From contig NZ_JADCKQ010000001.1 in the NCBI RefSeq assembly GCF_016123485.1, forward strand, positions 124,001 to 188,000: a stretch of DNA of 64,000 bases, read 5' to 3'. The stretch comes from Halocynthiibacter styelae (GTDB lineage: Bacteria > Pseudomonadota > Alphaproteobacteria > Rhodobacterales > Rhodobacteraceae). Shown here in pieces: positions 10,535-19,750 of this stretch (its first letter is position 1; the number at the start of each line of letters is the position of its first letter). Below the pieces are notes generated by a model. It was not told the DNA's origin, searched no databases, and worked only from the letters and a program-made list of their open reading frames with translations. A program made the position numbers and the translations under genes.

Positions 10535-11532
10535 GACAGGCTGGCCCCAACCAAACGGGCCACATCCACCAGACGATGCGCATAGCCCCATTCATTGTCA
10601 TACCAGGCGTAGATTTTCAGCTGGGTGCCATTCACAACCATGGTGGACGGCGCATCAACAATCGTGGAACGCGGATCATTGGTGTAATCGCAGGACACTA
10701 GCGGACGTTCCTCATAGCCCAGAATGCCTTTCAGCTGGCCTTCGGATGCAGTTTTGAAAGCGGCGTTGACCTCTTCTGCGGTGGTCTCGCGTTCAAGCTC
10801 AAACACCATATCGGTGAGGGAGGCATTCAGCAGCGGCACACGCACCGCATGACCGTTCAGCTTGCCGGTCAGTTGTGGAAAGATCTGAGTGATGGCCTTG
10901 GCGGAACCAGTGGTTGTCGGGATCAGCGAATTCAGTGCCGAACGGGCGCGACGCAGATCTTTTGCGGGGCGATCAACGATGGTTTGGGTGTTGGTGACAT
11001 CATGGATCGTGGTCATAGACCCATGGCGAATGCCGAATTCTTCCAGAACAACTTTCACAACCGGCGCAAGGCAATTTGTTGTGCAACTTGCTGCGGTTAC
11101 AATGCGATGTTGATCTGCATTGTAGATGTCGTCATTCACGCCAAAAACGATATTTGCGGCTTCATCCTCTTTTACCGGGGCTGACACAACGACTTTCTTC
11201 ACGCCGGCATCAAAATAGGGCTGTAACTTTTCTGCCGTCTTAAAAGCGCCGGTGCATTCAATCACCACATCGACGCCGTCCAGCGACAGATCTGTCAGAT
11301 TACGTGTCGTGGTGACGGGGATATTCACGCCGTTGATGGTGATGCTTGTGTCGTCGCTGGAAAATTCCGCATCCCAACGGCCGTGCACCGTGTCAAATTC
11401 CAGCAGATGCGCATGCATCGCCGGATCCCCCACGGCGTCATTGATAAACGCGACTTTCACGCCGCTTTCCAGTAGCGGGCGCAGGGCCAGTTTTCCCATA
11501 CGGCCAAGGCCATTGATTGCGTAGGTGGTCAT
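10531..11532 (-). CDS. gap: ArsJ-associated glyceraldehyde-3-phosphate dehydrogenase
   Basis: Type I GAPDH of 333 residues. In gap-arsJ operons this enzyme forms 1-arseno-3-phosphoglycerate from glyceraldehyde-3-phosphate and arsenate, which ArsJ then exports. Visible are the NAD-binding start ([18 protein letters not shown]), catalytic Cys150 in AASCTTNC, and the C-terminal [13 protein letters not shown]. The N-terminus (NGLGRMGK, where glycolytic enzymes usually read NGFGRIGR) fits the ArsJ-linked branch. GGAG lies eight bases upstream of the ATG. A glycolytic or gluconeogenic function cannot be excluded from sequence, but the four-base overlap with arsJ argues for the arsenate role. Confidence 0.9.
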   Translation of the reverse strand: MTTYAINGLGRMGKLALRPLLESGVKVAFINDAVGDPAMHAHLLEFDTVHGRWDAEFSSDDTSITINGVNIPVTTTRNLTDLSLDGVDVVIECTGAFKTAEKLQPYFDAGVKKVVVSAPVKEDEAANIVFGVNDDIYNADQHRIVTAASCTTNCLAPVVKVVLEEFGIRHGSMTTIHDVTNTQTIVDRPAKDLRRARSALNSLIPTTTGSAKAITQIFPQLTGKLNGHAVRVPLLNASLTDMVFELERETTAEEVNAAFKTASEGQLKGILGYEERPLVSCDYTNDPRSTIVDAPSTMVVNGTQLKIYAWYDNEWGYAHRLVDVARLVGASLS

Positions 11533-11544
11533 CGGGCATCTCCG

Positions 11545-11600
11545 GAATATGGATATCAGACTCAGCCTAAGCTGACTTCAAAATCCATATATCAGGAATT
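11545..11600 (-). promoter_or_regulatory. Candidate operator/promoter region of gap-arsJ
   Basis: Upstream of gap there is an 8-bp inverted repeat, ATATGGAT (11547-11554) and ATCCATAT (11583-11590), and a direct repeat of ATATCAG (11553, 11589). The segment is AT-rich. It is a plausible binding site for an ArsR-type repressor encoded elsewhere, but this is inference from symmetry only. Confidence 0.3.
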
Positions 11601-11636
11601 AATGATTAATAAAGTAATAGTTTTGTAACACAAAGA

Positions 11637-11664
11637 AAAACCCGGGACGCTGGCCCCGGGTTTT
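11637..11664 (-). terminator. Rho-independent terminator of the FadL-type gene
   Basis: Hairpin with arms AAAACCCGGG and CCCGGGTTTT around an eight-base loop, followed on the minus strand by a T tract. It lies just after the stop of the outer-membrane protein gene and before the gap promoter region. Confidence 0.8.
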
Positions 11665-11687
11665 GTTGTTTTAACTGCGTGAAGGGA

Positions 11688-12758
11688 TCAGAAGCTCCAG
11701 CCGACTTTCACACCAGCGCCCCAGGCGGAGTTGTCAGTGAAGGGTACATTCAGCGCGGATGCAGTCGCGTCCCCGAGTTCAACATAGCGCACACCCATGG
11801 AAACTTTTGTGTTTCCTTCTGTCCAGGTGGCACCAAGGCCCAGGCTTCTGTATCCGGATGTCGGGCCAAGCGTTGACCCAGTGCCGTCACCGCTTTCATA
11901 ACCGATCGAAGCCGCAACAGACCAGTTTTCGTTCAGACGACGGCCAATACCCAGATTGTAGGAAATGGTTGTCTGATCGAAATCAATATAGTTACCACCA
12001 CCTGGGGTGGTCAGTTCGACGCCTTCCCAGTCGGCCCAGCGAATGCTGCCAAAAAGAAGCGTGTCCTGTGCAATACCTGTCTGGAAATCAAGGTTCACAC
12101 TCTGAGGGAAATCGACATCAAACGCGGTCGCAACCGGAGCGGCAATGGGGTTGCCTGAACCATCGATCTGGATCTCGCGCCCGGTAAAGCTGTTCTTAAT
12201 ACCTGAGAAATAGGTCAGCGCAACGCGCAGCGCAATTTCCGGTTTTTCGTACGCAACACCTACGACGCCAGCAAAAGCAAGATCTGCATCAGCTTCGAGG
12301 AAGGTAGGCTGCAGAGGCGTATTGCTTGGCCGCGAAACAATTGACCCACCGGCAGATTGTGCGCGCAGGCCACCATGAACAGAGAACCCGCCATCCATCT
12401 TATAGCGGCCGAGGAACATGAAGCCATTGCTGCTTACATCTGCACGGCCACCCTGGAATGCGCCGTCGTTGTATTGAATTTCTGCACCGATGGGCTGCTC
12501 ATAGATAAAAGCCAGGCTTACCCGTTCGTTTACGTCCATTTTGACGCCAACACCAAGCTGCTGATAAGAACTTGTCGCATCAGACATACCGCCTGCAACG
12601 GAAGAAACGCTTGGGCTTACGTTGCCAAAGCTCAGTTCAACATAGTTACCTTCTTCGAAAAGAATGCCGATTGCATGGTTTGAACGATCAATTCCGCCTG
12701 CGACTGCCCCAGAAGCGGTCAGCGCCAGAAGGGCAGCTGTGCTCATCAGTTTGTTCAT
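11688..12758 (-). CDS. OmpP1/FadL-family outer-membrane transport protein
   Basis: Predicted outer-membrane beta-barrel of 356 residues related to FadL, which admits long-chain fatty acids or other hydrophobic molecules. A signal peptide of about 20 residues is visible (MNKLMSTAALLALTASGAVA), followed by GGIDRSNHAIGILFEEGNYVE, typical of the N-terminal hatch region. Amphipathic beta strands alternate to the end, and the last residue is Phe (VGWSF), the usual barrel-assembly signal. It is shorter than E. coli FadL, as is common for this family in marine alphaproteobacteria. It has its own terminator and a 122-base upstream region with a possible TTGACC -35 box on the minus strand. Confidence 0.85.
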   Translation of the reverse strand: MNKLMSTAALLALTASGAVAGGIDRSNHAIGILFEEGNYVELSFGNVSPSVSSVAGGMSDATSSYQQLGVGVKMDVNERVSLAFIYEQPIGAEIQYNDGAFQGGRADVSSNGFMFLGRYKMDGGFSVHGGLRAQSAGGSIVSRPSNTPLQPTFLEADADLAFAGVVGVAYEKPEIALRVALTYFSGIKNSFTGREIQIDGSGNPIAAPVATAFDVDFPQSVNLDFQTGIAQDTLLFGSIRWADWEGVELTTPGGGNYIDFDQTTISYNLGIGRRLNENWSVAASIGYESGDGTGSTLGPTSGYRSLGLGATWTEGNTKVSMGVRYVELGDATASALNVPFTDNSAWGAGVKVGWSF

Positions 12759-12880
12759 TTTTTCATCCCTGTGTCATCTTTTTGTGATTAAGCAAAGTTT
12801 TGCCGATGAAACACATTGGGTCAATTCTTAACCCCACGTAAGGCAGATTGACGCAGGTTGCGTTACAAAATCCCCACATT

Positions 12881-13762
12881 TCAGAGATTTTTCCGGGATT
12901 CTGTCAGAATATTCAAATAGTTCGCCCCGAAAATAACGAATGCGCCGATAATGGCGGTCCACTCCAGGGCTTCGTCATAAAGAATAATTCCGACCACAAC
13001 GATGATGGGCAGGCGGGCAAAGTCGATCGGCGATACGATCATGGCAGGTGCAACCGTCAGTGCACGGGCGATGCAGAAATGGGCCAGCAAACCGCAGATT
13101 CCCACTAGGATCAGCCAGGGCGCTGTATCTGACGCGGGCAGGGTGATTTCGCCGTCATACCCCGCGGTGATCAGGCCAAAGACTGTTTGTGTCACAACCA
13201 GCCAGAACATGATCTTGGTGATGCTGTCGTGTCGGGTCATCTGTTTGGTCAGGATATGTGTGATCGCAAAGCCAATGGCGGCAAATGCCGCCGCGACAAG
13301 GCCGGGCGACAGGGTTGCCGTATCGGGGCGGGCCACCAGAAGGATGCCGCAAAACCCCAGAAGAACCGCAAACAGGCGGACAGATGTCAGCTTTTCCCCA
13401 AGACACAAAGTGGCAAAGATCATCACCCAGACCGGCACCGTGAATTCCAGCGCAAAGACCTGCGCCAGCGGGATCAGGGGCAGGGCAAAAAACCAAAGGT
13501 TCTGGCCCGTGAAATGCGCGAGGTTTCGGAAGATGTGGCGGCTGAAGTGGTGGGTATTGACCTGGTTCAGCGTGCCGGCATAGCCGCCAATCGACAACAC
13601 GATGATTACCCCAATGACAGACCGCCAGAGCATCAGTTCAAACGTGTCCAGATCACTTGCCAGTTCGCGCCCGGCGATGGCCATCAGCGTGAAGGAGATG
13701 ATCGAACCTGACATCCACATGGCGGCGGTCAGAATGGCGGGGCGTTGGGGCGTTTGCGTCAT
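12881..13762 (-). CDS. EamA/DMT-family transporter
   Basis: Drug/metabolite-superfamily inner-membrane transporter of 293 residues with ten predicted helices arranged as two EamA repeats (about 12-145 and 155-285). Motifs include FELMLWRSVIGVIIV in repeat one and LTVAPAMIVSPIDFARLPI in repeat two. ATG 13762 is preferred; the longer frame begins at a TTG without support. Substrate cannot be predicted; members export amino acids, sugars or small metabolites. It ends 122 bases before the FadL-type gene and follows the YdcF-like gene on the same strand with a 36-base gap, so it may share a transcript with it. Confidence 0.85.
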   Translation of the reverse strand: MTQTPQRPAILTAAMWMSGSIISFTLMAIAGRELASDLDTFELMLWRSVIGVIIVLSIGGYAGTLNQVNTHHFSRHIFRNLAHFTGQNLWFFALPLIPLAQVFALEFTVPVWVMIFATLCLGEKLTSVRLFAVLLGFCGILLVARPDTATLSPGLVAAAFAAIGFAITHILTKQMTRHDSITKIMFWLVVTQTVFGLITAGYDGEITLPASDTAPWLILVGICGLLAHFCIARALTVAPAMIVSPIDFARLPIIVVVGIILYDEALEWTAIIGAFVIFGANYLNILTESRKNL

Positions 13763-13798
13763 GGGGGGACAATGGCGCAAATCAGGCGGGCTGCAAGC

Positions 13799-14470
13799 TT
13801 ATTTCAGCCAATCATCGCGGTTTTCTGCCCCCATGATCCCGCTTGCTTGCCAGGCAGCTGCACGGAGTGCGTTGAAACCTGTCGCCAGGACTTCGCGCCA
13901 GACCATTGCGCCTTCTGGCCAATTCAGGCTCGGGCTGGTGGACCGGAAGGGTTCGGAATTCGAAAGGGCGATATCAAAACTGCGCCCATCGTTCAGCGCG
14001 GCCCAATGCAAAGAGGCCCAGACACGGGGCAGGTGGAAGCCTTCTGATACTGCGATGATACGGCCATTCTGGGGCAGGTCAGGCAGCGAAAACAAGGCGT
14101 TCTGCAATGTGGAGAGAGAGCGTGTCTCGCTTGTTATTACATCGTGTGTTACGCCCATCCGCACCGCAAGCGCACGCATCTGATCACCTGCAGACGGGCC
14201 ACTATCGCGCGCCATGCCGCCGGACATATGTAGGCGTGGCGCAGCGCCTTGTTGGTATAGGATTACGCCTTTTTCAACACGCAGGATTGTCGATGCGTGC
14301 AAAGTGCCATCGGCGTCCATGCCCGCCCCAAACACCATGATGACGTCAGCGGTGGCGAACTCCTCCGGCTCTGTCAGATCCTGGAGGAAAGCAAAGGAGG
14401 GAATGAAAATGAGAAGGGTAACAAATGTAAAAACAACAAGTGCCAGAAAACGGCGGAACAGTTTAATCAA
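13799..14470 (-). CDS. YdcF/DUF218-family membrane-anchored protein
   Basis: A 223-residue protein with one N-terminal membrane anchor (about 8-30) and a DUF218 domain as in YdcF/SanA, a fold linked to envelope integrity and nucleotide-like ligand binding; the reaction is unknown. Family segments are VIMVFGAGMDADG, RVEKGVILYQQG, LHMSGG, SETRSLSTLQNA and VSEGFHLPR. The start is TTG at 14470, overlapping the stop of the upstream gene as TTGA (14467-14470) with GAGG upstream. The coupling supports this unusual start codon. Confidence 0.8.
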   Translation of the reverse strand: MIKLFRRFLALVVFTFVTLLIFIPSFAFLQDLTEPEEFATADVIMVFGAGMDADGTLHASTILRVEKGVILYQQGAAPRLHMSGGMARDSGPSAGDQMRALAVRMGVTHDVITSETRSLSTLQNALFSLPDLPQNGRIIAVSEGFHLPRVWASLHWAALNDGRSFDIALSNSEPFRSTSPSLNWPEGAMVWREVLATGFNALRAAAWQASGIMGAENRDDWLK

Positions 14471-14748
14471 CCGGGGACCTCTGTGATTTCATAGTCGCGG
14501 GGAATGCCTGCGGTGATCTCTGCCCAGGGGGACGCTTTGGTGCGGGTCTGATGGGCGTCGAAAGCGGCCTGGTCTGTGAAGGTTTCAGCCACATCAAAAC
14601 GCCCGGGAATGTCAGGGTTTTCAGTGACCTCAAAGGAAATACAACCAGGTTCCTGGTGGGTCAGGCGGATGTGGTCAATAAGGCCCGCGCGCACGGCATC
14701 CAGTCGGTCATCTGGCACAAGAATGTACCCGTTCAGCTGAATTTTCAT
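14467..14748 (-). CDS. Antibiotic biosynthesis monooxygenase (ABM) domain protein
   Basis: A single ABM-fold domain of 93 residues, as in quinol monooxygenases such as YgiN. The pattern begins IQLNGYILVPDDRLDAVRAGL and continues with HIRLTHQEPGCISFEV and FDVAETFTDQAAFDAHQTR, giving the typical dimeric alpha-beta barrel. These small enzymes oxidise quinols or polyketides without cofactors, but many have no known substrate. It is translationally coupled to the YdcF-like gene and lies 48 bases downstream of guaA on the same strand, so it may be read from the guaA transcript. Confidence 0.8.
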   Translation of the reverse strand: MKIQLNGYILVPDDRLDAVRAGLIDHIRLTHQEPGCISFEVTENPDIPGRFDVAETFTDQAAFDAHQTRTKASPWAEITAGIPRDYEITEVPG

Positions 14749-14796
14749 GGCGCGGATCCTCTTATTTATGTCTTCCGGGCGGATGGCCCGGAAGGA

Positions 14797-16353
14797 TTAC
14801 TCCCACTCAATCGTGCCCGGAGGTTTCGATGTGATGTCATAGGTCACGCGGTTGATGCCTTCGACTTCATTGATGATCCGCGTTGCGGTCTCACCGAGGA
14901 ATTCATGGCTGAACGGATAGTAATCCGCTGTCATACCGTCGACAGACGTCACCGCGCGCAGGGCGCAGGCATAGTCATAGGTGCGGCCATCGCCCATCAC
15001 GCCAACAGTTTTCACCGGCAAGATCGCAACAAAAGCCTGCCAGATATCATCATACAGACCATGTTTACGGATCTGGTCGATGTAAACGGCGTCAGCTTTG
15101 CGCAGGATTTCCAGCTTTGGACGGGTAATTTCACCCGGGCAGCGGATCGCAAGGCCTGGTCCGGGGAACGGGTGGCGACCGATGAAAGAGGCCGGAAGAC
15201 CAAGTTCACGGCCCAGCGCACGGACTTCGTCTTTGAACAGCTCACGCAGAGGTTCGACCAGTTTCAGGCCCATTTTCTCAGGCAGGCCGCCCACATTGTG
15301 GTGCGATTTGATGGTGACACTTGGGCCGCCAGAGAAGCTAACGGATTCAATCACGTCAGGGTACAGCGTGCCCTGGGCGAGGAATTCAGCGCCTTCAATC
15401 GTGTCCGCGTGTTTCTGGAACACGTCAATGAACAGCTTGCCGATGATTTTGCGTTTGGTTTCCGGGTCAGATTGCCCGTCAAGTTCGCCCAGGAACAATT
15501 CCTGTTCATCCGCGTGGATCAGCTGCATGTTGTAATTGTCGCGGAACATGGCGACAACTTCTTCGGATTCACCTTGGCGCAACAACCCGTGATCCACAAA
15601 CACACAGGTCAGCTGATCGCCGATCGCTTCGTGGATCAGAACCGCCGCAACGGAACTATCAACGCCACCGGACAGGCCACAGATGACGTTCTTATCGCCA
15701 ACCTGTTCGCGGATTTTGTCGATCATCTGCTGACGATAGGCACCCATTGTCCAGTCACCAGAGAAACCCGCAAGTTTCACAAAGTTTTCGTACAGTTTCG
15801 CACCGCGTGGAGTGTGGTGCACTTCGGGGTGGAACTGCACCGCGTAGAAATGACGCGACGCATCCGCGGTGATCGCATAAGGCGCGTTTGGCGATGTGCC
15901 GTAAACGTCAAAACCCGGTGCGATTTCAGAGACATGATCGCCGTGGCTCATCCAGACCTGTTCGTCACCATCGGTGAACCAGCCGTCCAGAATGTCCAGG
16001 GAATTTTCCGGTGTCACAAAGGCGCGGCCGAATTCGGCTGTGCCGTGACCACTTTCAACTTTGCCGGCCAGCTGATGCATCATCACCTGTTGGCCATAGC
16101 AGATGCCCAGGATCGGAACACCGTAGTCAAAGATTTCCTGCGGCGCACGCGGGGACCCTTCACGGGTCACACTGTCCGGGCCGCCAGAGAAGATGATGGC
16201 TTTCGGGGCAAATTCCTTCACAAACGCCATGGTGACGTTCTGATAAGGATGAATTTCGCAGTAAACTCCGAGCTCACGCAGGCGGCGCGCGATAAGCTGC
16301 GTAACCTGGCTGCCGAAGTCGATGATCAGGAGATTTTCATGGTGCTGTGTCAT
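14797..16353 (-). CDS. guaA: GMP synthase (glutamine-hydrolysing) GuaA
   Basis: Converts XMP to GMP using ATP and glutamine. The 518 residues contain an N-terminal class I glutamine amidotransferase with nucleophile Cys85 in GICYGQQ and the catalytic His/Glu in FHPEVHHT. The ATP-pyrophosphatase domain carries the P-loop [14 protein letters not shown], and the C-terminal dimerisation domain ends in the canonical KPPGTIEWE. The start at 16353 ([16 protein letters not shown]) fits the family; the open frame to 16560 has no homologous character. It is divergent from the Hint-domain gene. Confidence 0.97.
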   Translation of the reverse strand: MTQHHENLLIIDFGSQVTQLIARRLRELGVYCEIHPYQNVTMAFVKEFAPKAIIFSGGPDSVTREGSPRAPQEIFDYGVPILGICYGQQVMMHQLAGKVESGHGTAEFGRAFVTPENSLDILDGWFTDGDEQVWMSHGDHVSEIAPGFDVYGTSPNAPYAITADASRHFYAVQFHPEVHHTPRGAKLYENFVKLAGFSGDWTMGAYRQQMIDKIREQVGDKNVICGLSGGVDSSVAAVLIHEAIGDQLTCVFVDHGLLRQGESEEVVAMFRDNYNMQLIHADEQELFLGELDGQSDPETKRKIIGKLFIDVFQKHADTIEGAEFLAQGTLYPDVIESVSFSGGPSVTIKSHHNVGGLPEKMGLKLVEPLRELFKDEVRALGRELGLPASFIGRHPFPGPGLAIRCPGEITRPKLEILRKADAVYIDQIRKHGLYDDIWQAFVAILPVKTVGVMGDGRTYDYACALRAVTSVDGMTADYYPFSHEFLGETATRIINEVEGINRVTYDITSKPPGTIEWE

Positions 16354-16565
16354 GAGGATGCTGTAAATTGTGTGCCCCTCTGACGCAAGCGACAAAAGAG
16401 ATTTTAACAGGTTTCGAATGTGACGATTGCAGCTCTGGGGCGCGCGGATTCGCAATTTTGTGAATATTAAGTTGATTTGGTTTCTTGAATATGCCTTAAA
16501 CTTGCCTGAATGAGGCGAGATAAAGACTGAGTTATAAAACTCGGCGGTAAAGCAGGCCAAAACAA

Positions 16566-17567
16566 ATGCAAACGATAACCCTATATCGGCTTAACGCCGA
16601 TCCTGCGGGGGTGTCCAATCTGAATGTGTTGCAGTCGTTCACTGTAACAATAACGGATAACGACCCCATAATAGAAGGTAATGACGTCTCTGGGGCGCAG
16701 CTTGACCTGTCTTCCGTGCCGAATATCAGTAATTCAACTAATTTTCAGGTTTTTGAAACCTATTCCGGTATGTCCGGAGGGAACCCGGTAACCTTCACGC
16801 TGGTTCAGTGGAATCCCGTTCCTTATATCTTTGTTGTATCAGGGTCCGTGTCTGTTGGTCAGCCGATTACCGGTACCGGTTTCGGAATTGGACCCGCAGC
16901 AACACCTGTAGATTACTCGGATCTGCCGGATTTTGTCTGCTTTACCGCTGGCACGCGAATTGAAACGCCTGGTGGTTTGCGACTGATTGAGGATCTGAAG
17001 GCCGGTGACAGGGTGGTTCTGGCAAATGGAACATGCCGTCCGATCAGTTGGGTTGGTCGCCGGAAACTGTCACGCGATGATCTGAAGGTTGCCCCTCATT
17101 TACGTCCGATCCGTTTTAAAGCCGGATCAATGGGGGCAGGACGCCCCTCACGTGATGTCTGGCTGTCGCCGCAACATCGCGTGGCAGTGACCGCAGTCGG
17201 GCTTGATATGATTATCGACGCGCCAATGATGCTGGCATCGGCCAAATCCCTGGTGAATGGAACGGATGTGCTGCAGCAAAGAGGCAATAAGCCTGTGGAA
17301 TATATCCATATCATGTTCGACCGGCATGAGGTCGTGAATGTGGACGGCCTGATGTGCGAAACCCTGTTCCCTGGGGAAACCACGTTAGATTCCATGTCTG
17401 AAAAAAGTCGCGGGGAACTTTTCGAACTTTTTCCAGCGCTGGAATTTGATCCCGGTTCCTATGGGGCAACGGTGCTGCCCGTCATGAAGCCATATGAAAC
17501 CCGTGTGATGCATTCAGCGTTACGGGCGCCGCAAAAGGCCGAGATGCAGCAGATTTCGCTGCACTGA
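16566..17567 (+). CDS. Hint (hedgehog/intein) domain protein 1
   Basis: The 333-residue protein has an N-terminal beta-rich region (about 1-120, including [10 protein letters not shown]) and a Hint_2-type domain starting at Cys125 in [14 protein letters not shown]. Further Hint features are [12 protein letters not shown] and the block-B-like [10 protein letters not shown] conserved tail follows: [12 protein letters not shown], then [11 protein letters not shown] and [12 protein letters not shown]. Hint domains perform autocatalytic cysteine-initiated cleavage in inteins and hedgehog proteins; whether this one is active is not known. The intein-type C-terminal His-Asn is absent, so splicing is unlikely. 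No Sec signal peptide is seen. A paralogue with the same C-terminal half lies at 28089-29204. Confidence 0.75.
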   Translation: MQTITLYRLNADPAGVSNLNVLQSFTVTITDNDPIIEGNDVSGAQLDLSSVPNISNSTNFQVFETYSGMSGGNPVTFTLVQWNPVPYIFVVSGSVSVGQPITGTGFGIGPAATPVDYSDLPDFVCFTAGTRIETPGGLRLIEDLKAGDRVVLANGTCRPISWVGRRKLSRDDLKVAPHLRPIRFKAGSMGAGRPSRDVWLSPQHRVAVTAVGLDMIIDAPMMLASAKSLVNGTDVLQQRGNKPVEYIHIMFDRHEVVNVDGLMCETLFPGETTLDSMSEKSRGELFELFPALEFDPGSYGATVLPVMKPYETRVMHSALRAPQKAEMQQISLH

Positions 17568-17584
17568 AAACAATCGTTGCGTCG

Positions 17585-17686
17585 TAAACCGGGGGAAATG
17601 TCGCTTTCGCCTGCCAGAGGCCGTATTTTCCCTTATTCCCGTCAGTTTCCCGGTTTAAACATAGCGCAAACGACATTTCGGGAGAG
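17585..17686 (+). promoter_or_regulatory. Leader of the first mttB-like gene with crossing inverted repeats
   Basis: Two 9-bp inverted repeats interleave: TAAACCGGG (17585-17593) with CCCGGTTTA (17649-17657), and GAAATGTCG (17595-17603) with CGACATTTC (17671-17679). The order A-B-A'-B' is that of a pseudoknot. B' directly abuts the Shine-Dalgarno GGAGAG at 17681-17686. This could be an RNA element controlling translation, or two operators for DNA-binding regulators. Confidence 0.4.
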
Positions 17687-17691
17687 TATCC

Positions 17692-19233
17692 ATGGCAGAA
17701 GCAGGACGCAGACGTGCACGTGGGGGCGGCGGTGCAGCCCGTCGCGCAGAACGCACAGCGATTCACATTGAAACCGCTAAGTTCATTGAACGTAAGATTC
17801 CCAATCTGGAAATCCTCAATGAAGAAGCGCTGTCTATCATCGAGGAAAACGCAGAAACCGTTCTGGCGGAAGTGGGCGTTAACTTTGTTGAATGTCCTGA
17901 GGCTCTGGAACTCTGGCGTGAAGCGGGTGCGGAAATTGATGGCGAACGCGTACGCATTCCCCGTGGTCTGTGCCGTGAGCTGATCAAAACAGCGCCGTCC
18001 AGCTATACCCAGCACGCCCGTAATCCAGAGAAATCCGTTGAAATCGGCGGAAACAGCCTGGTGCTGGCACCTGTATATGGCCCGCCCTTCGTGCGTGATG
18101 CTGACGGTGGCCGCCGTTACGCGACCATGGATGACTTCAACAAATTCGTGAAACTGGGCTATATGTCCAAATACCTGCACCATTCCGGTGGTACAGTCTG
18201 CGAACCAACAGATGTTGCGGTGAACAAACGTCACCTTGATATGCTACATGCGCATATGACTCTGTCTGACAAGCCTTACATGGGTTCCGTGACAGAACCA
18301 TCCCGCGCGGCGGATTCTGTTGAGATGTCCAAGATCTTGTTTGGTGAGGAATTTGTCGATCAGAACGCGGTTATGACATCGCTGATCAACATTAACTCTC
18401 CGCTGACCTTTGACCCGATCATGGTTGGTGCGCTGGATGTTTACGCGAAAGCCGGGCAGGGCTGCATCATTTCTCCGTTCATCGTGGGTGGCGCGATGGC
18501 ACCTGTATCTGTTGCCGGTACGCTGACACAGGTTCTGGCCGAGGTTCTGGCCGGTATTGCTTACAGTCAGCTTGTGCGCAAAGGCGCACCGGTGATCTTC
18601 GGCTGCTTTGTGACCTCGATCGACATGAACTCTGGCGCGCCGACATTCGGCACACCTGAAGCATCCCAGATCCTTTACGGTGCTGGTCAGCTGGCCCGTC
18701 GGTATGGTCTGCCATTCCGTTCCGGTGGTGGCCTTTGTGCTTCCAAACTGCCTGATGCCCAGGCAGCCTATGAAACCGCACACACACATAACGCAGCGCT
18801 GCTGGGTGGTGTGAACTTCATGCTGCATTCCTGTGGCTGGCTGGAAGGTGGCCTTGTGTCTTCCTTTGAGAAATTCGTCATGGATGCGGATCAGCTGGGT
18901 GTTCTGCACCGTCTGGCCGAAGGCATTGATATGTCTGAAAACGGTCAGGCGATGGACGCGATCCGTGAAGTTGGGCCAGGTGGTCACTATCTGGGATGTG
19001 AGCACACCCAAGCGAACTTCAAAACCGCGTTCTGGAAAACAGATCTTCTGGATTATAAGCCGTTTGAAACCTGGCATGAGGAAGGCGCGCGCGATACTGT
19101 GACGCTTGCCAAAGCCCGTGTTGAAAAGCTGCTGAACGACTATCAGCAACCTGCCATGGATCCGGCGATCCGTGAGGCGCTGGATGAATACGTCGCACGC
19201 AAAAAGGCAGCTGAGCCCGACGCATTCGTCTGA
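17692..19233 (+). CDS. MttB-family (non-pyrrolysine) amine methyltransferase 1
   Basis: Member of the trimethylamine methyltransferase (MttB) superfamily, 513 residues. The pyrrolysine enzymes demethylate trimethylamine, while members without pyrrolysine (MtgB type) move a methyl group from glycine betaine or related quaternary amines to a corrinoid protein. The frame has no internal TAG, so it is the non-pyrrolysine type. Landmarks are EIDGERVRIPRGL, LHHSGGTVCEPTDV, ININSPLTFDPIM, SPFIVGGAMAPVSVAGTLTQ and EVGPGGHYLGCEHTQ. The first 25 residues are an Arg/Gly/Ala-rich tail (GRRRARGGGGAARRAER). GGGAG precedes the ATG. The substrate is inferred, not proven; other quaternary amines such as carnitine or proline betaine are possible. 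Confidence 0.85.
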   Translation: MAEAGRRRARGGGGAARRAERTAIHIETAKFIERKIPNLEILNEEALSIIEENAETVLAEVGVNFVECPEALELWREAGAEIDGERVRIPRGLCRELIKTAPSSYTQHARNPEKSVEIGGNSLVLAPVYGPPFVRDADGGRRYATMDDFNKFVKLGYMSKYLHHSGGTVCEPTDVAVNKRHLDMLHAHMTLSDKPYMGSVTEPSRAADSVEMSKILFGEEFVDQNAVMTSLININSPLTFDPIMVGALDVYAKAGQGCIISPFIVGGAMAPVSVAGTLTQVLAEVLAGIAYSQLVRKGAPVIFGCFVTSIDMNSGAPTFGTPEASQILYGAGQLARRYGLPFRSGGGLCASKLPDAQAAYETAHTHNAALLGGVNFMLHSCGWLEGGLVSSFEKFVMDADQLGVLHRLAEGIDMSENGQAMDAIREVGPGGHYLGCEHTQANFKTAFWKTDLLDYKPFETWHEEGARDTVTLAKARVEKLLNDYQQPAMDPAIREALDEYVARKKAAEPDAFV

Positions 19234-19238
19234 ACCTT

Positions 19239-19535
19239 TTAGCTTTTGCTTTGCTTCCGGGCGCGTAAAAGCTGAATTTCCGCCATCAGGGCGACCAGAA
19301 CTTCTATATGACGGGCGATGCTGTAGGTGGCATCGCCCGTTTTACGTTTCTCATCCATATCGCCTTCAATGTTTACCAGCTGTGTGACAGCACGCCCCGG
19401 GCCAGGCAGGCGTATATCCGCAATCAGACGGGTCAGGTCGCGTTCGCGGCTGTAACCGGACAGGCCGAAGCGGGCAGCACGGATAAGAAGGCGCGGACGG
19501 CGCAGTGTGTTCAGAAGTGTCATAAGATCAGTCAT
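19239..19535 (-). CDS. DUF6477-family protein
   Basis: Small basic protein of 98 residues beginning MTDLMTLLNTLRRPRLLIRAAR, a pattern I recognise as the DUF6477 family of Rhodobacterales. Function unknown. It is divergent from the GafA-like gene; in Rhodobacter capsulatus a small gene beside gafA (rcc01866) has been reported to influence gene transfer agent production, and this looks like the equivalent position. ATG 19535 is chosen over the longer frame to 19580 because the family starts at MTDL. It converges with the mttB-like gene five bases away. Confidence 0.65.
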   Translation of the reverse strand: MTDLMTLLNTLRRPRLLIRAARFGLSGYSRERDLTRLIADIRLPGPGRAVTQLVNIEGDMDEKRKTGDATYSIARHIEVLVALMAEIQLLRARKQSKS

Positions 19536-19668
19536 TGGCATCCCCATTGATGAGCAGTTGTTTGACGCTAACTCAACCATAACGGGTGTTGCGTGGCTGC
19601 GAATTCACCGTTCGATGGGTTCTGAAACTGTTTAGAATTGATGAACACAATGGATCGAACCTGAAATA

Positions 19669-19684
19669 TTAACCAACAAGTAAC
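19669..19684 (+). promoter_or_regulatory. Candidate CtrA-type box upstream of the GafA-like gene
   Basis: TTAACCAACAAGTAAC at 19669-19684 matches the CtrA consensus TTAA-N7-TTAAC except for one base in the second half. It lies 67 bases before the chosen ATG. CtrA control of gene transfer agent regulators is known in Rhodobacter; here the match is by eye only. Confidence 0.35.
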
Positions 19685-19750
19685 GGATGCAATCTTAAGT
19701 TGAGGCTGGTTAACGCACCGGTGCGGCTGTCAGAAGGGGGCAAAGCAGGA

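Noticed and set aside
14551-16383. Plus-strand open frame of 610 codons opposite guaA
   Set aside because: guaA has all its motifs on the other strand; the antisense product resembles no protein and has the composition of a shadow frame.
16354-16560. N-terminal extension of guaA
   Set aside because: The family starts at MTQHHENLL and the extra 69 residues have no homologous character or ribosome-binding site.
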